From Helicobacter suis (GTDB lineage Bacteria > Campylobacterota > Campylobacteria > Campylobacterales > Helicobacteraceae), in NCBI RefSeq assembly GCF_902196135.1, contig NZ_CABIKE010000002.1:124001-188000 (forward strand): a stretch of 64,000 nucleotides of DNA. The letters run 5' to 3'. Each line of letters opens with the position of its first letter. The first letter of the stretch is position 1. Positions 26,985-35,215 of the stretch are shown here, piece after piece. Made by a program: the position numbers and the translations under genes. The notes beneath the pieces were generated by a model. It was not told where the DNA came from, made no database searches, and saw only the letters and a list, made by a program, of their open reading frames with translations.

Positions 26985-28559
26985 GTGCACATTGCTATCT
27001 GTGATCCTATCCACCCAAAGGGTTTAAAACTTTTACAAGAACAGCAAGATTTTACCTTTGTAGATTATTCTAACCTCCCTAAAGATGAACTACCCTTAGC
27101 AATTAAAGATGCCCATGTACTCATCACCCGTAGCATGACTGCTATTAATGCCTCTATGCTAAAAGAAGCGCATACACTTAAAGCAGTGGTAAGGGCTGGC
27201 GTGGGGGTGGATAATGTGGATATACAGTATTGCTCACAAAGAGGAATTGTGGTGATGAATGTCCCCACAGCTAATACTATTGCTGCCGTAGAGCTCACTA
27301 TGGCGCATTTATTAAATGCGGTGCGCTGTTTTCCCGGGGCTAACACTCAGCTTAAACTCAAACGGCTTTGGAAACGCGAGGATTGGTATGGCACTGAGCT
27401 TTTTGGTAAAAAATTAGGCATCATTGGTTTTGGCAATATTGGTTCGCGTGTAGGGGTGCGTGCACTAGCCTTTGGTATGGAAGTGTATACCTACGATCCT
27501 TATATCTCCAAATCCAAAGCCACCGATTTAGGCGTGATCTACACTAAAAACTTTAAGGATATTTTAGCCTGTGATATTATCACGATTCACACCCCCAAAA
27601 ACCAAGAGACCATTAATATTATTGATGCAGAGCAAATTGCGCAGATGAAAGAGGGGGTGATTTTAATTAATTGTGCTAGAGGGGGGCTTTATAATGAGAC
27701 GGCGCTTTATGATGCTCTTAAATCTCAAAAAATACGCTGGTTAGGATTAGATGTTTTTAGTAAAGAGCCCGGGATTAATAACCCGCTTTTAGATTTAGAA
27801 AATGTCTATGTAACCCCCCATATTGGCGCTAACACTTTAGAATCCCAAGAGCAAATTGCTTTACAGGCTACCCAAGCTGCTTTAGAGGCACTAAGAGGTA
27901 GCAGTTATCCTAATGCGCTAAATATCCCTATCCAAGAAAACATCGCCCCCTATGCTAAACCTTATTTATCCCTTACCCAAAAACTAGGCTTTCTTTGTTC
28001 ACAAATCAATAAAGACGCCTGCAATGGGTTAGAATTGACCTTAGCTGGCCCTATTAAGGAATATTCTAATTCGCTACTCACCTTTGTACTTATGGGTTTA
28101 CTTAAACCTACTTTAGGCGAGAAAATCAATTATGTTAATGCCCCTTTCATTGCTAAAGAGCGCAATATCACTCTTAATATCAAAACTTTAGAAGATGCCA
28201 CACCTTATACCAATTTAATTACTTTGCACATGAGTAGCCCTAGCCAAACTACCCAAGTAAGCGGGACGGTCTTTGCAAATGATTTATTAAAAATCACGAA
28301 TATTAATGGCTTTGAAATGGATGTCAAACCTCAGGGCACGATGATCTTATTTAAAAACACAGATAAACCCGGGGTTATTGGCAATGTAGGCCAAACCCTA
28401 GCTAAGTATGATATTAACATTGCTGACTTTCGTTTAGGCCGTAATAGTAAACAAGAGGCCTTAGCTGTTATTTTAGTAGATGCCTCTATTAGCCCTAAAA
28501 TCTTACACGCCTTGCAAGAAATCCCCTATTGTTTGAGCGTGTGCTTGGTTTCTATTTAA
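26985..28559 (+). CDS. serA: D-3-phosphoglycerate dehydrogenase
   Basis: First enzyme of serine synthesis: oxidises 3-phosphoglycerate with NAD+. The 524-residue long form has the catalytic and NAD domains (VRAGVGVDNVDIQYCSQRGI, the Rossmann motif LGIIGFGNIGSRVG, INCARGGLYNE, catalytic TPHIGANT), an intervening domain and a C-terminal ACT domain (MILFKNTDKPGVIGNVGQTL). Start is GTG with aaagga about 5 bases upstream. ubiD follows almost without a gap. Confidence 0.97.
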   Translation: MHIAICDPIHPKGLKLLQEQQDFTFVDYSNLPKDELPLAIKDAHVLITRSMTAINASMLKEAHTLKAVVRAGVGVDNVDIQYCSQRGIVVMNVPTANTIAAVELTMAHLLNAVRCFPGANTQLKLKRLWKREDWYGTELFGKKLGIIGFGNIGSRVGVRALAFGMEVYTYDPYISKSKATDLGVIYTKNFKDILACDIITIHTPKNQETINIIDAEQIAQMKEGVILINCARGGLYNETALYDALKSQKIRWLGLDVFSKEPGINNPLLDLENVYVTPHIGANTLESQEQIALQATQAALEALRGSSYPNALNIPIQENIAPYAKPYLSLTQKLGFLCSQINKDACNGLELTLAGPIKEYSNSLLTFVLMGLLKPTLGEKINYVNAPFIAKERNITLNIKTLEDATPYTNLITLHMSSPSQTTQVSGTVFANDLLKITNINGFEMDVKPQGTMILFKNTDKPGVIGNVGQTLAKYDINIADFRLGRNSKQEALAVILVDASISPKILHALQEIPYCLSVCLVSI

Positions 28560-28560
28560 T

Positions 28561-30378
28561 TTGTACGAACTCATTACTAAATTACAAACCATTAAAGCTT
28601 TGCGCGTTATTGACACGCCCCTAGATATTAGGCTAGAAATCCCCCATATTGCCTATATTGAGGCTAAAAAACCCAAAGGCGGACAGGCCTTACTCTTTAA
28701 TAAACCCATTAAAGATAATTTTGTTTTTGATATTCCTGTTTTAATGAATGTTTTTGGCTCAAAAGAGCGTTTAGAGATGATTTTAAATAGACCCATTGAA
28801 GCCTGCAGACAACAACTCCAAACCCTACTTAATTTACAAAAACCTAAGAATGTTAAAGATTTATGGTTTTGCCTTAAGAATTTAGGCGCGTTGTATCACA
28901 CCCTGCCTAAAATCTCTAAAAAGCCATCTTCTCACCGCTATTTTTTGGATACAGAGGTTAATCTTTATAAATTACCCATTCTAACCACTTGGGAGGAAGA
29001 TGCCGCCCCCTTTATCACTATGGGGCAAGTTTATACTAAAAGTTTAGATGGCAAACACCAAAATTTAGGGCTTTACCGTCTACAAGTTTATGATCAAAAT
29101 CATTTAGGTCTGCATTGGCAAATCCACAAAGATGCTAACCACTTTTTCCATGCCTATAAACAAGCGGGGGTAAAAATGCCTGTGAGTGTGGCTATTGGAG
29201 GTGATGTGCTTTATACTTGGTGTGGACAAGCGCCCTTGCCTTATGGAATGTTTGAGCTAGCTCTCTACGGGCTATTAAGAAATAAGCGCGCTTCACTCAT
29301 GCCTTGTAAAACTAACCCACTTTGCGTACCTATTGATGCAGATATTATTCTTGAGGGCTGGGTAGATGTTAATGAGTTGCGCTTAGAAGGCCCTTTTGGC
29401 GATCACACCGGATTTTACACCCCTAAAGAGCCCTACCCCGTACTAGAAGTGAGTGCCTTAGCTTTAAAGCAAAATCCCATTTATTTAGCTAGTGTAGTGG
29501 GTAAACCTCCAGTTGAGGATAAATACATGGGTTTTTTTACCGAACGACTCTTTTTGCCACTCTTACAAAAAAGCGCGCATGGTTTACTAGATTATCACAT
29601 GCCAGAAAATGGGGTATTTCATAATTTTATCTTAGTAAAAATAAAGCCTAGTTATCCTAGACATGCTAGCCAGATCATGCACCACTTTTGGGGCACAGGC
29701 CAGATGAGTTTTGTTAAACACGCCATTTTTGTAGGTGCAGATGCGCCCGCATTAACTAATTACCCGGCTATTTTTGAATACATTTTAAATCATCTTAATT
29801 TAGCTAAAACAATTATCACGCAAGGTATATGCGATGCTCTTGATCATGCTAGCCCTGATTATGCCTTTGGGGGTAAATTAGGACTAGAAGCCCTAGAGAT
29901 CACCCCCCATCCTAAAACTCCTTTAGATGATGGTATTCTTTTAGAGCGCTTACAAATTCTTATGCCCTCTATCCAAACTTTAAAGCAATATGGTTCGCAC
30001 ACTAAAAACCCAATCGCACTAGTTGGAGTAGCCAAAACAAACCCACTCAATTCTGAGCTTAAAAATTTAGAGCCCCTTTATCCCCACCTTAGCGCAATCA
30101 TTCTAGTAGATGCACATAAAAACGATTTAAATAACCCTTACATGCTACTTTGGCGTGTGGTTAATAATATAGACGCCCAGCGAGATATTTGGCTAGGTAC
30201 ATCTCTGATTTGTATAGACGCTACAGATAAAAATACACAAGAACACAAACGCACATGGCCTAGAGAGACGGATTGTTCTTTAAAAGTGCTAGAAAAGCTA
30301 GCTAAGCAAAATCTCATTCCTCCCTTAAGCGATGCACTTTATAAACACTACCACATTTATACCTCTCCTAAGGGCTAA
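28561..30378 (+). CDS. UbiD-family decarboxylase (menaquinone pathway, MqnL-like)
   Basis: A 605-residue prenyl-FMN-dependent decarboxylase-family protein. Family motifs include LGLYRLQVYDQNHLGLHWQI, VAIGGDVLYTWCGQAPLPYG, LRLEGPFGDHTGFYTP and YPRHASQIMHHFWGTGQMS. In Helicobacter, which makes menaquinone by the futalosine route, UbiD homologues are thought to decarboxylate the late naphthoate intermediate; that role is inferred. Start is TTG, one base after the serA stop, with no strong ribosome site, which suggests translational coupling. yggS follows directly. Confidence 0.88.
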   Translation: MYELITKLQTIKALRVIDTPLDIRLEIPHIAYIEAKKPKGGQALLFNKPIKDNFVFDIPVLMNVFGSKERLEMILNRPIEACRQQLQTLLNLQKPKNVKDLWFCLKNLGALYHTLPKISKKPSSHRYFLDTEVNLYKLPILTTWEEDAAPFITMGQVYTKSLDGKHQNLGLYRLQVYDQNHLGLHWQIHKDANHFFHAYKQAGVKMPVSVAIGGDVLYTWCGQAPLPYGMFELALYGLLRNKRASLMPCKTNPLCVPIDADIILEGWVDVNELRLEGPFGDHTGFYTPKEPYPVLEVSALALKQNPIYLASVVGKPPVEDKYMGFFTERLFLPLLQKSAHGLLDYHMPENGVFHNFILVKIKPSYPRHASQIMHHFWGTGQMSFVKHAIFVGADAPALTNYPAIFEYILNHLNLAKTIITQGICDALDHASPDYAFGGKLGLEALEITPHPKTPLDDGILLERLQILMPSIQTLKQYGSHTKNPIALVGVAKTNPLNSELKNLEPLYPHLSAIILVDAHKNDLNNPYMLLWRVVNNIDAQRDIWLGTSLICIDATDKNTQEHKRTWPRETDCSLKVLEKLAKQNLIPPLSDALYKHYHIYTSPKG

Positions 30379-30379
30379 A

Positions 30380-31027
30380 ATGGATTTTAGAAAAAAATTA
30401 GATCAACTCTTTGCTCGGATTGAAAAAGCCAGCCATTCTAACCACCCCGTACAACTCATCGCCGTTTCTAAATACGCCACCATAGAACAAATTAAAGCCC
30501 TTTATGCCTGTGGCCAGTGCGCTTTTGGAGAAAATAAAATTCAGGATTATCAAATCAAATCTAATGCCCTACAAGATTTATCCTTAGAGTGGCACATGTT
30601 AGGAGTCTTACAGCACAATAAAATCAACAAACTTTTAGCCTTAAAACCTACTCTTTTACATAGTTTGCACTCTTTAGAACTAGCTAAGGCGATTCAAACT
30701 CGTGCTAAAGAACCTCTTAACGCCCTTTTACAAGTCAATATCGCAGAAGAATCTAATAAAAGTGGTGTTAATCCTGAATTAGCCCTACAAACCTACCTAA
30801 CTATTAGCCAAACTTGCCCACAAATCCATTTAAAAGGTCTTATGGTTATTGGCCCTCTTAATGCAACTAGAGTACAAACAGAAAGCGTTTTTAAAAAAGC
30901 CAAAGAATTATTTGATCAATTACCCCATGCCCAAATTTTATCTATGGGTATGAGTGCAGATTTTGAAATCGCTATTGCCTGCGGGTCTAATATGGTGCGT
31001 ATTGGGAATGCGTTATTTAAAAACTAG
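30380..31027 (+). CDS. yggS: YggS-family pyridoxal phosphate-binding protein
   Basis: A roughly 215-residue single-domain PLP-binding protein (fold type III) involved in PLP homeostasis. Motifs: LIAVSKYATIEQIKALYACG with the PLP Lys in SK, FGENKIQDYQIK, WHMLGVLQHNKINKLL, GLMVIGPLN, LSMGMSADFEIAIACGSNMV and RIGNALF. I start it at ATG 30380, right after the ubiD stop; a frame extension upstream to 30332 lies inside ubiD and adds no family sequence. Confidence 0.92.
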   Translation: MDFRKKLDQLFARIEKASHSNHPVQLIAVSKYATIEQIKALYACGQCAFGENKIQDYQIKSNALQDLSLEWHMLGVLQHNKINKLLALKPTLLHSLHSLELAKAIQTRAKEPLNALLQVNIAEESNKSGVNPELALQTYLTISQTCPQIHLKGLMVIGPLNATRVQTESVFKKAKELFDQLPHAQILSMGMSADFEIAIACGSNMVRIGNALFKN

Positions 31028-31075
31028 AAAAGCTATATTCTGCTTTAAGCTAAGATACCTTAAAATTTGCTTTTC

Positions 31076-31081
31076 TATAAT
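31076..31081 (+). promoter_or_regulatory. -10 box (TATAAT) upstream of the VirB8-like gene
   Basis: TTTTCTATAATTATG gives a perfect -10 box with AT-rich upstream sequence, 66 bases before the VirB8-like ATG. The leader between holds two very short frames (from 31084 and 31114). Confidence 0.5.
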
Positions 31082-31146
31082 TATGATTTTTAAATGGGGA
31101 GACACAGAATAGATGAATAAAAACCAACCCCTTCTGAGGGCTGTGT

Positions 31147-31920
31147 ATGGAATCTGATGAGAAAAATCTCCTCAAAGAACAACTTTTTCACGAATTGTAT
31201 TTAAAAATCCAAGAGAATCAAGCCAAACTAGAACAGGAAATGGCTAGTAAGATTGAAAGTTTGGCTTTATCACACCTAGATTTAAATAGTGTGTTTCGGA
31301 TTGAAAGACGCAATAGCGCTATGGCTTATAAACTTGTGGTGCTACTAAGTTTGATTAGTTTAGCCCTAACCGTTGCATTAATTATTCTCTTGCCTCTTAA
31401 GCAAACCCAGCACCATTTTATTGACTTTGCTAACCAAGATAAACACTATGCCATTATCCAAAGAGCCGATGCAAATTTAGCCAGTAATGAAGCTTTAGTG
31501 CGTTCATTGGTAGGCCAATACATTTTAAACCGCGAATCCATTAACCACATTGATGATCAAAACCGCTATGAGGTGGTGCGTTTACAAAGTAACGCGTCAG
31601 TTTGGCATGTTTTTGAAAGCCTAGTTGCCTCTAAAAATAGCATTTACACCGCCCCTAAAATGGATCGCGATATTCATATTGTCAATATCGCCTTGCTTAA
31701 ACATTCTAAGAATCAAAATATCGCCCATGTACAAATTGTGGCTAAACTCTTTGATGCGGGGCAATTAATCCAGCAAAAGCGCTATAACATCGTACTTAGC
31801 TTTACCTTTTTGCCCCCACCCTCCTTTGATACAACTATGATGCCTAAAAACCCTACTGGCTTTCAAGTTAGCCGCTATAGTGTAACTGAAATGCAAGATT
31901 TTAAAACCCTCAAGCCCTAA
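31147..31920 (+). CDS. VirB8/ComB8-like inner-membrane protein
   Basis: A 257-residue protein with a cytoplasmic coiled-coil N-terminus (LYLKIQENQAKLEQEMASKI), one membrane helix at about 60-84 (LVVLLSLISLALTVALIILL) and a periplasmic domain of VirB8 type (SLVGQYILNRESINHID, YEVVRLQSNASVWHVFESLV, IVNIALLKHSKNQNIAHVQI, NIVLSFTFLPPP). VirB8 proteins nucleate type IV secretion channels; in Helicobacter the ComB machinery uses ComB8 for DNA uptake. No other type IV secretion gene is nearby, so whether this is ComB8 or an orphan cannot be told here. Convergent with gatB, 4 bases apart. Confidence 0.7.
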   Translation: MESDEKNLLKEQLFHELYLKIQENQAKLEQEMASKIESLALSHLDLNSVFRIERRNSAMAYKLVVLLSLISLALTVALIILLPLKQTQHHFIDFANQDKHYAIIQRADANLASNEALVRSLVGQYILNRESINHIDDQNRYEVVRLQSNASVWHVFESLVASKNSIYTAPKMDRDIHIVNIALLKHSKNQNIAHVQIVAKLFDAGQLIQQKRYNIVLSFTFLPPPSFDTTMMPKNPTGFQVSRYSVTEMQDFKTLKP

Positions 31921-31924
31921 GATT

Positions 31925-33355
31925 TTAGGCTAATTCCTCTTTTAACAAGCTATTAACCATCGCCGGATTAGCGTTTTTTAAATTTTTAAGCACCTGTCCA
32001 ACAAAAAACCCTAAAAGCTTTTCTTTACCGCCCTTATAATCCTTAACCTTATCCGGATTAGCCTCTAAAATCGTCTTAATAGCCTTTAAAATCACCTCTT
32101 TATCCCCCATTTGGGCTAAATTGCGCTTAGCAATGATTTGCTCAATATCTGCCACACAAGCCATTTTTTGCTCCATCAGTGTATCTAGAATTTCCTTGCC
32201 GGCCTTGCCTGAAATGTGCTTACTATCAATGAGGCGCACTAAATGGGCTAAAACTTGGGATTTTATAGGGCTATCTTGCAAACTCTGCTCGCCCTGCAAA
32301 CGGCCTAAAAGTTCCACGCTTAGCCAAGTAAAACTCCCCTTAGCGCTAGCCCCCTGCTCTAACATGGCTTCAAAATAATTAGCCATTTCTAGACTACTCA
32401 CCAAAATATCAGCCTCCTCAGATTTAAGCCCTAAATTTTTCACATAGCGCTCTTTTTTAGCATCCGGGAGTTCTTTAATATTTTGCGCCTCTTGTAAAAG
32501 TTCTACTGGGATAAAAAGAGGTTTGAGATCGGGATCTGGGAAATACCGATAATCCGCTGAACCCTCTTTATTGCGCATGGATTGGGTGATACCTTTACTT
32601 GTATCAAATAAACGGGTTTCTTGCACCACTTCTTTTTCATAAGTCCCGCGCTCAAAGGCCTCTATCTGGCGCGCCACCTCATAATCAATGGCCTTTTGGA
32701 TAAATTTAAAGCTATTAAGATTTTTAATTTCTACACGGGTATAGAGTTTCTCCTCGCCTTTTGGGCGAATAGAGACATTAGCATCGCATCTAAAATTGCC
32801 CTCTTGCATATTGCCATCGCAAATATCTAAAAAACACACAATGCTATGCAATTTTTTAAGATAGCTAATCGCCTCGCTACTACTGCGCATATCCGGGCAA
32901 CTCACAATTTCTAAAAGCGGCGTGCCCGCGCGGTTTAAATCTACTTGTGAATACTGCGCGCTATGGATATTCTTCCCCGCATCTTCTTCTAAATGCGCCC
33001 TCTCAATAGCAATGCGTTTTATCCCCGCTTCTATCTGTATGTCTAAATACCCATGGCTCACAATGGGCAATTCAAACTGAGAAATTTGATAAGCCTTAGG
33101 CAGATCGGGATAAAAATAGTTTTTACGGGCAAAAACACTATTTTGATTGATTGTTGCATGAATTGCTGTGCCAAAGGCAATGGCTTTTCTCACCGCTTCA
33201 ATATTTAGCACAGGCAAGGCTCCGGGCAACCCTAAACACACGGGGCAGGTGTTACTATTAGGGGCGTCTTTAAAACTAGTAGGGCAAGAGCAAAATATTT
33301 TACTTTTAGTATTAAGCTGGGCATGTACTTCTAACCCGATAATGGTTTCAAACAT
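31925..33355 (-). CDS. gatB: Aspartyl/glutamyl-tRNA amidotransferase subunit B
   Basis: GatB, with GatA and GatC, converts Glu-tRNA(Gln) and Asp-tRNA(Asn) to the amidated forms, needed where GlnRS or AsnRS is missing as in Helicobacter. The protein (476 residues from ATG 33355) begins [20 protein letters not shown] and shows [37 protein letters not shown] and [21 protein letters not shown] prefer 33355, with aagga 6 bases upstream, over the longer frame from 33391, because a -10 box at 33382-33387 lies between them. Confidence 0.96.
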   Translation of the reverse strand: MFETIIGLEVHAQLNTKSKIFCSCPTSFKDAPNSNTCPVCLGLPGALPVLNIEAVRKAIAFGTAIHATINQNSVFARKNYFYPDLPKAYQISQFELPIVSHGYLDIQIEAGIKRIAIERAHLEEDAGKNIHSAQYSQVDLNRAGTPLLEIVSCPDMRSSSEAISYLKKLHSIVCFLDICDGNMQEGNFRCDANVSIRPKGEEKLYTRVEIKNLNSFKFIQKAIDYEVARQIEAFERGTYEKEVVQETRLFDTSKGITQSMRNKEGSADYRYFPDPDLKPLFIPVELLQEAQNIKELPDAKKERYVKNLGLKSEEADILVSSLEMANYFEAMLEQGASAKGSFTWLSVELLGRLQGEQSLQDSPIKSQVLAHLVRLIDSKHISGKAGKEILDTLMEQKMACVADIEQIIAKRNLAQMGDKEVILKAIKTILEANPDKVKDYKGGKEKLLGFFVGQVLKNLKNANPAMVNSLLKEELA

Positions 33356-33381
33356 GGACTTCCTTATGTTAAAGATAAGAC

Positions 33382-33387
33382 ATTTTA
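33382..33387 (-). promoter_or_regulatory. -10 box (TAAAAT) of gatB
   Basis: Minus-strand GTGGTAAAATGTC about 27 bases upstream of the chosen gatB ATG. It excludes starts further upstream. Confidence 0.45.
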
Positions 33388-33523
33388 CCACGCGCTATTT
33401 AACATTTTTAAGTAAAACCATTCTTAGCGGGTAGGATTGTATCAATTATGCTGGCAGCTTCATGTGTTTTAGCAAATAGTTAGTTTTAAATCGCTTCACT
33501 TTATTTTTGAACACACAACATGG

Positions 33524-33529
33524 CATAAT
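33524..33529 (+). promoter_or_regulatory. -10 box (CATAAT) of hemH
   Basis: ATGGCATAATGCG gives an extended -10 box about 40 bases before the hemH ATG at 33570. Confidence 0.4.
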
Positions 33530-33569
33530 GCGCCTATGCTATTTTCTATTTTTTTCGCGGTTTTTATGC

Positions 33570-34589
33570 ATGTCTACTAAAGAGGCGGTTGTTTTGCTTA
33601 ACATGGGCGGCCCTAATCATTTAGCTGAGGTCGCGCTTTTCCTTAAAAACATGTTTGCTGACCCCTGTATTCTCTCCTTTAAAAACCCTCTTTTGCGCAA
33701 AATTTTAGGGAGTTTCATTGTCAAAAACCGCCTACAAAAAGCCCAAGATATTTACAAATGCATCGGCAATAAATCCCCCATTAACGATCTCACCGCTAGG
33801 CTTACAAACCGCCTTAATGCTTTGGATACAAGCCGCCACTACACCTATGCTATGCGCTACACCCCTCCCTTTACCTCTATGGTTTTTAATGAATTAGCCC
33901 AACAAGGTTTTAATTCTTTAGTGCTTTTTTCTATGTACCCCCAATATTCCACCACCACCACACAATCCTCCATGCAAGAAGCTTTTAAAACCCTAGAAAC
34001 TTTGCATTTTTATCCTAATCTGCGCATTGTTAATCGCTTTTACACCCATTTGCTTTACAACGAGGCCATTATTCAAAGCATTTCTAAGACCCTGCAGAAT
34101 AGATCTGCAAAAGATTTTGTCTTGATTTTTTCCGTACATGGATTACCTGAAAGCATGATCAAAGAGGGCGATCCTTATCAGGCTGAATGTTTACACCAAG
34201 TGAGTCTGTTAAAACGCCTCCTTTTACCCTTTAAATTTAAGCACATTGAACTTGCCTACCAATCTAAAGTAGGGCCTTTAAAATGGCTTGAACCTAGTAC
34301 TGAGAGCATGATAGAACAACACCGCCGCGATAAAATCCTCATTTATCCTTTGGCCTTTAGCATTGATAATTCTGAAACCCTTTTTGAGTTACAAATCCAA
34401 TATAAACTAGAGGCGACGCGTCTAGCCGTGCCTGAATATTTAGTTTGCCCCTGTTTAAACGATCACCCTCTCTTTATCAAGGCTATTTTAGAGCTTGTAG
34501 AAAACGCTCCTTCCCTAAGCCAAGATTTTAAGACAAAAGGCTACAATGTCCCCTTTAATCCACACCAAGAGGCTTTTAAATGCGTATAA
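33570..34589 (+). CDS. hemH: Ferrochelatase
   Basis: Inserts ferrous iron into protoporphyrin IX, the last step of heme synthesis. From ATG 33570 the protein has 339 residues and begins [16 protein letters not shown], the usual family start. Other motifs: [34 protein letters not shown], the catalytic-His segment [13 protein letters not shown], and [21 protein letters not shown] longer frame opens at 33507, but the candidate promoter at 33524 argues against it. First of hemH-thioredoxin-ccsBA, a heme and cytochrome c cluster. Confidence 0.95.
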   Translation: MSTKEAVVLLNMGGPNHLAEVALFLKNMFADPCILSFKNPLLRKILGSFIVKNRLQKAQDIYKCIGNKSPINDLTARLTNRLNALDTSRHYTYAMRYTPPFTSMVFNELAQQGFNSLVLFSMYPQYSTTTTQSSMQEAFKTLETLHFYPNLRIVNRFYTHLLYNEAIIQSISKTLQNRSAKDFVLIFSVHGLPESMIKEGDPYQAECLHQVSLLKRLLLPFKFKHIELAYQSKVGPLKWLEPSTESMIEQHRRDKILIYPLAFSIDNSETLFELQIQYKLEATRLAVPEYLVCPCLNDHPLFIKAILELVENAPSLSQDFKTKGYNVPFNPHQEAFKCV

Positions 34590-35215
34590 TCTCTTATTTT
34601 GCTTTATTGCTTTTATTATTCCATTTTAGTTTGGCTTCTGATGATGAAATTGATGAGAGCATGATTTCCTCAGGGGCGGTCTCTCCTAAAAGTACGCTAG
34701 AGACAAGCGACAATTTAGATAAACAAAGTTATGCCGGACTAGAAGATATCTTTCAAGATACCCGTATCATCAGCCCCCATGGCAAACATATGCTACTTAT
34801 TTTTGGCAAAAATGGCTGTGCGTACTGCGAAATGCTCAAGCAAGATTTAAAGCACTATGCAGAGCTTAAAAACTACATCAAAACACATTTTAGTGCCTAC
34901 TACATCAACACCAGTTATAGCAAGATGCATGATTTTAAAATCGGCACGCCTGAAAAACCCCATGAGTTTAAATTGCCCACTTCCGAGCTTGCCCAGATGT
35001 ATGAGGTTAACTCCACACCCACCATTGTTTTAGCCGACTCCACCGGTAAAACCATCTATGAACTCCCCGGTTACATGCCCCATGTCCAATTTTTAGCGGT
35101 TTTAGAATTTGTAGGCAATAACCTTTATCAGGGCATTAATGATGATAAAGTCTTTATCCAAAAACTACGCGCCTACATCCTTAAAAAGACAAGAGAGTCT
35201 AAGCATGCAAGTTAG
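34580..35215 (+). CDS. Periplasmic thioredoxin-fold protein (cytochrome c maturation)
   Basis: A 211-residue secreted thioredoxin-like protein: signal peptide ([16 protein letters not shown]), an acidic linker, then [20 protein letters not shown] with a CAYC active site and cis-Pro in [11 protein letters not shown]. It corresponds in position to H. pylori HP0377, which reduces apocytochrome c for CcsBA. It overlaps hemH by 10 bases and ccsBA by 11 bases, so the three are translationally linked. A disulfide isomerase role is also possible for this family. Confidence 0.88.
   Translation: MRIISYFALLLLLFHFSLASDDEIDESMISSGAVSPKSTLETSDNLDKQSYAGLEDIFQDTRIISPHGKHMLLIFGKNGCAYCEMLKQDLKHYAELKNYIKTHFSAYYINTSYSKMHDFKIGTPEKPHEFKLPTSELAQMYEVNSTPTIVLADSTGKTIYELPGYMPHVQFLAVLEFVGNNLYQGINDDKVFIQKLRAYILKKTRESKHAS

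Noticed and set aside
31084-31158. The mini-ORFs before the VirB8-like gene as a comB7/virB7 lipoprotein
   Set aside because: Frames of 9 and 14 codons have no signal peptide and no lipobox Cys.
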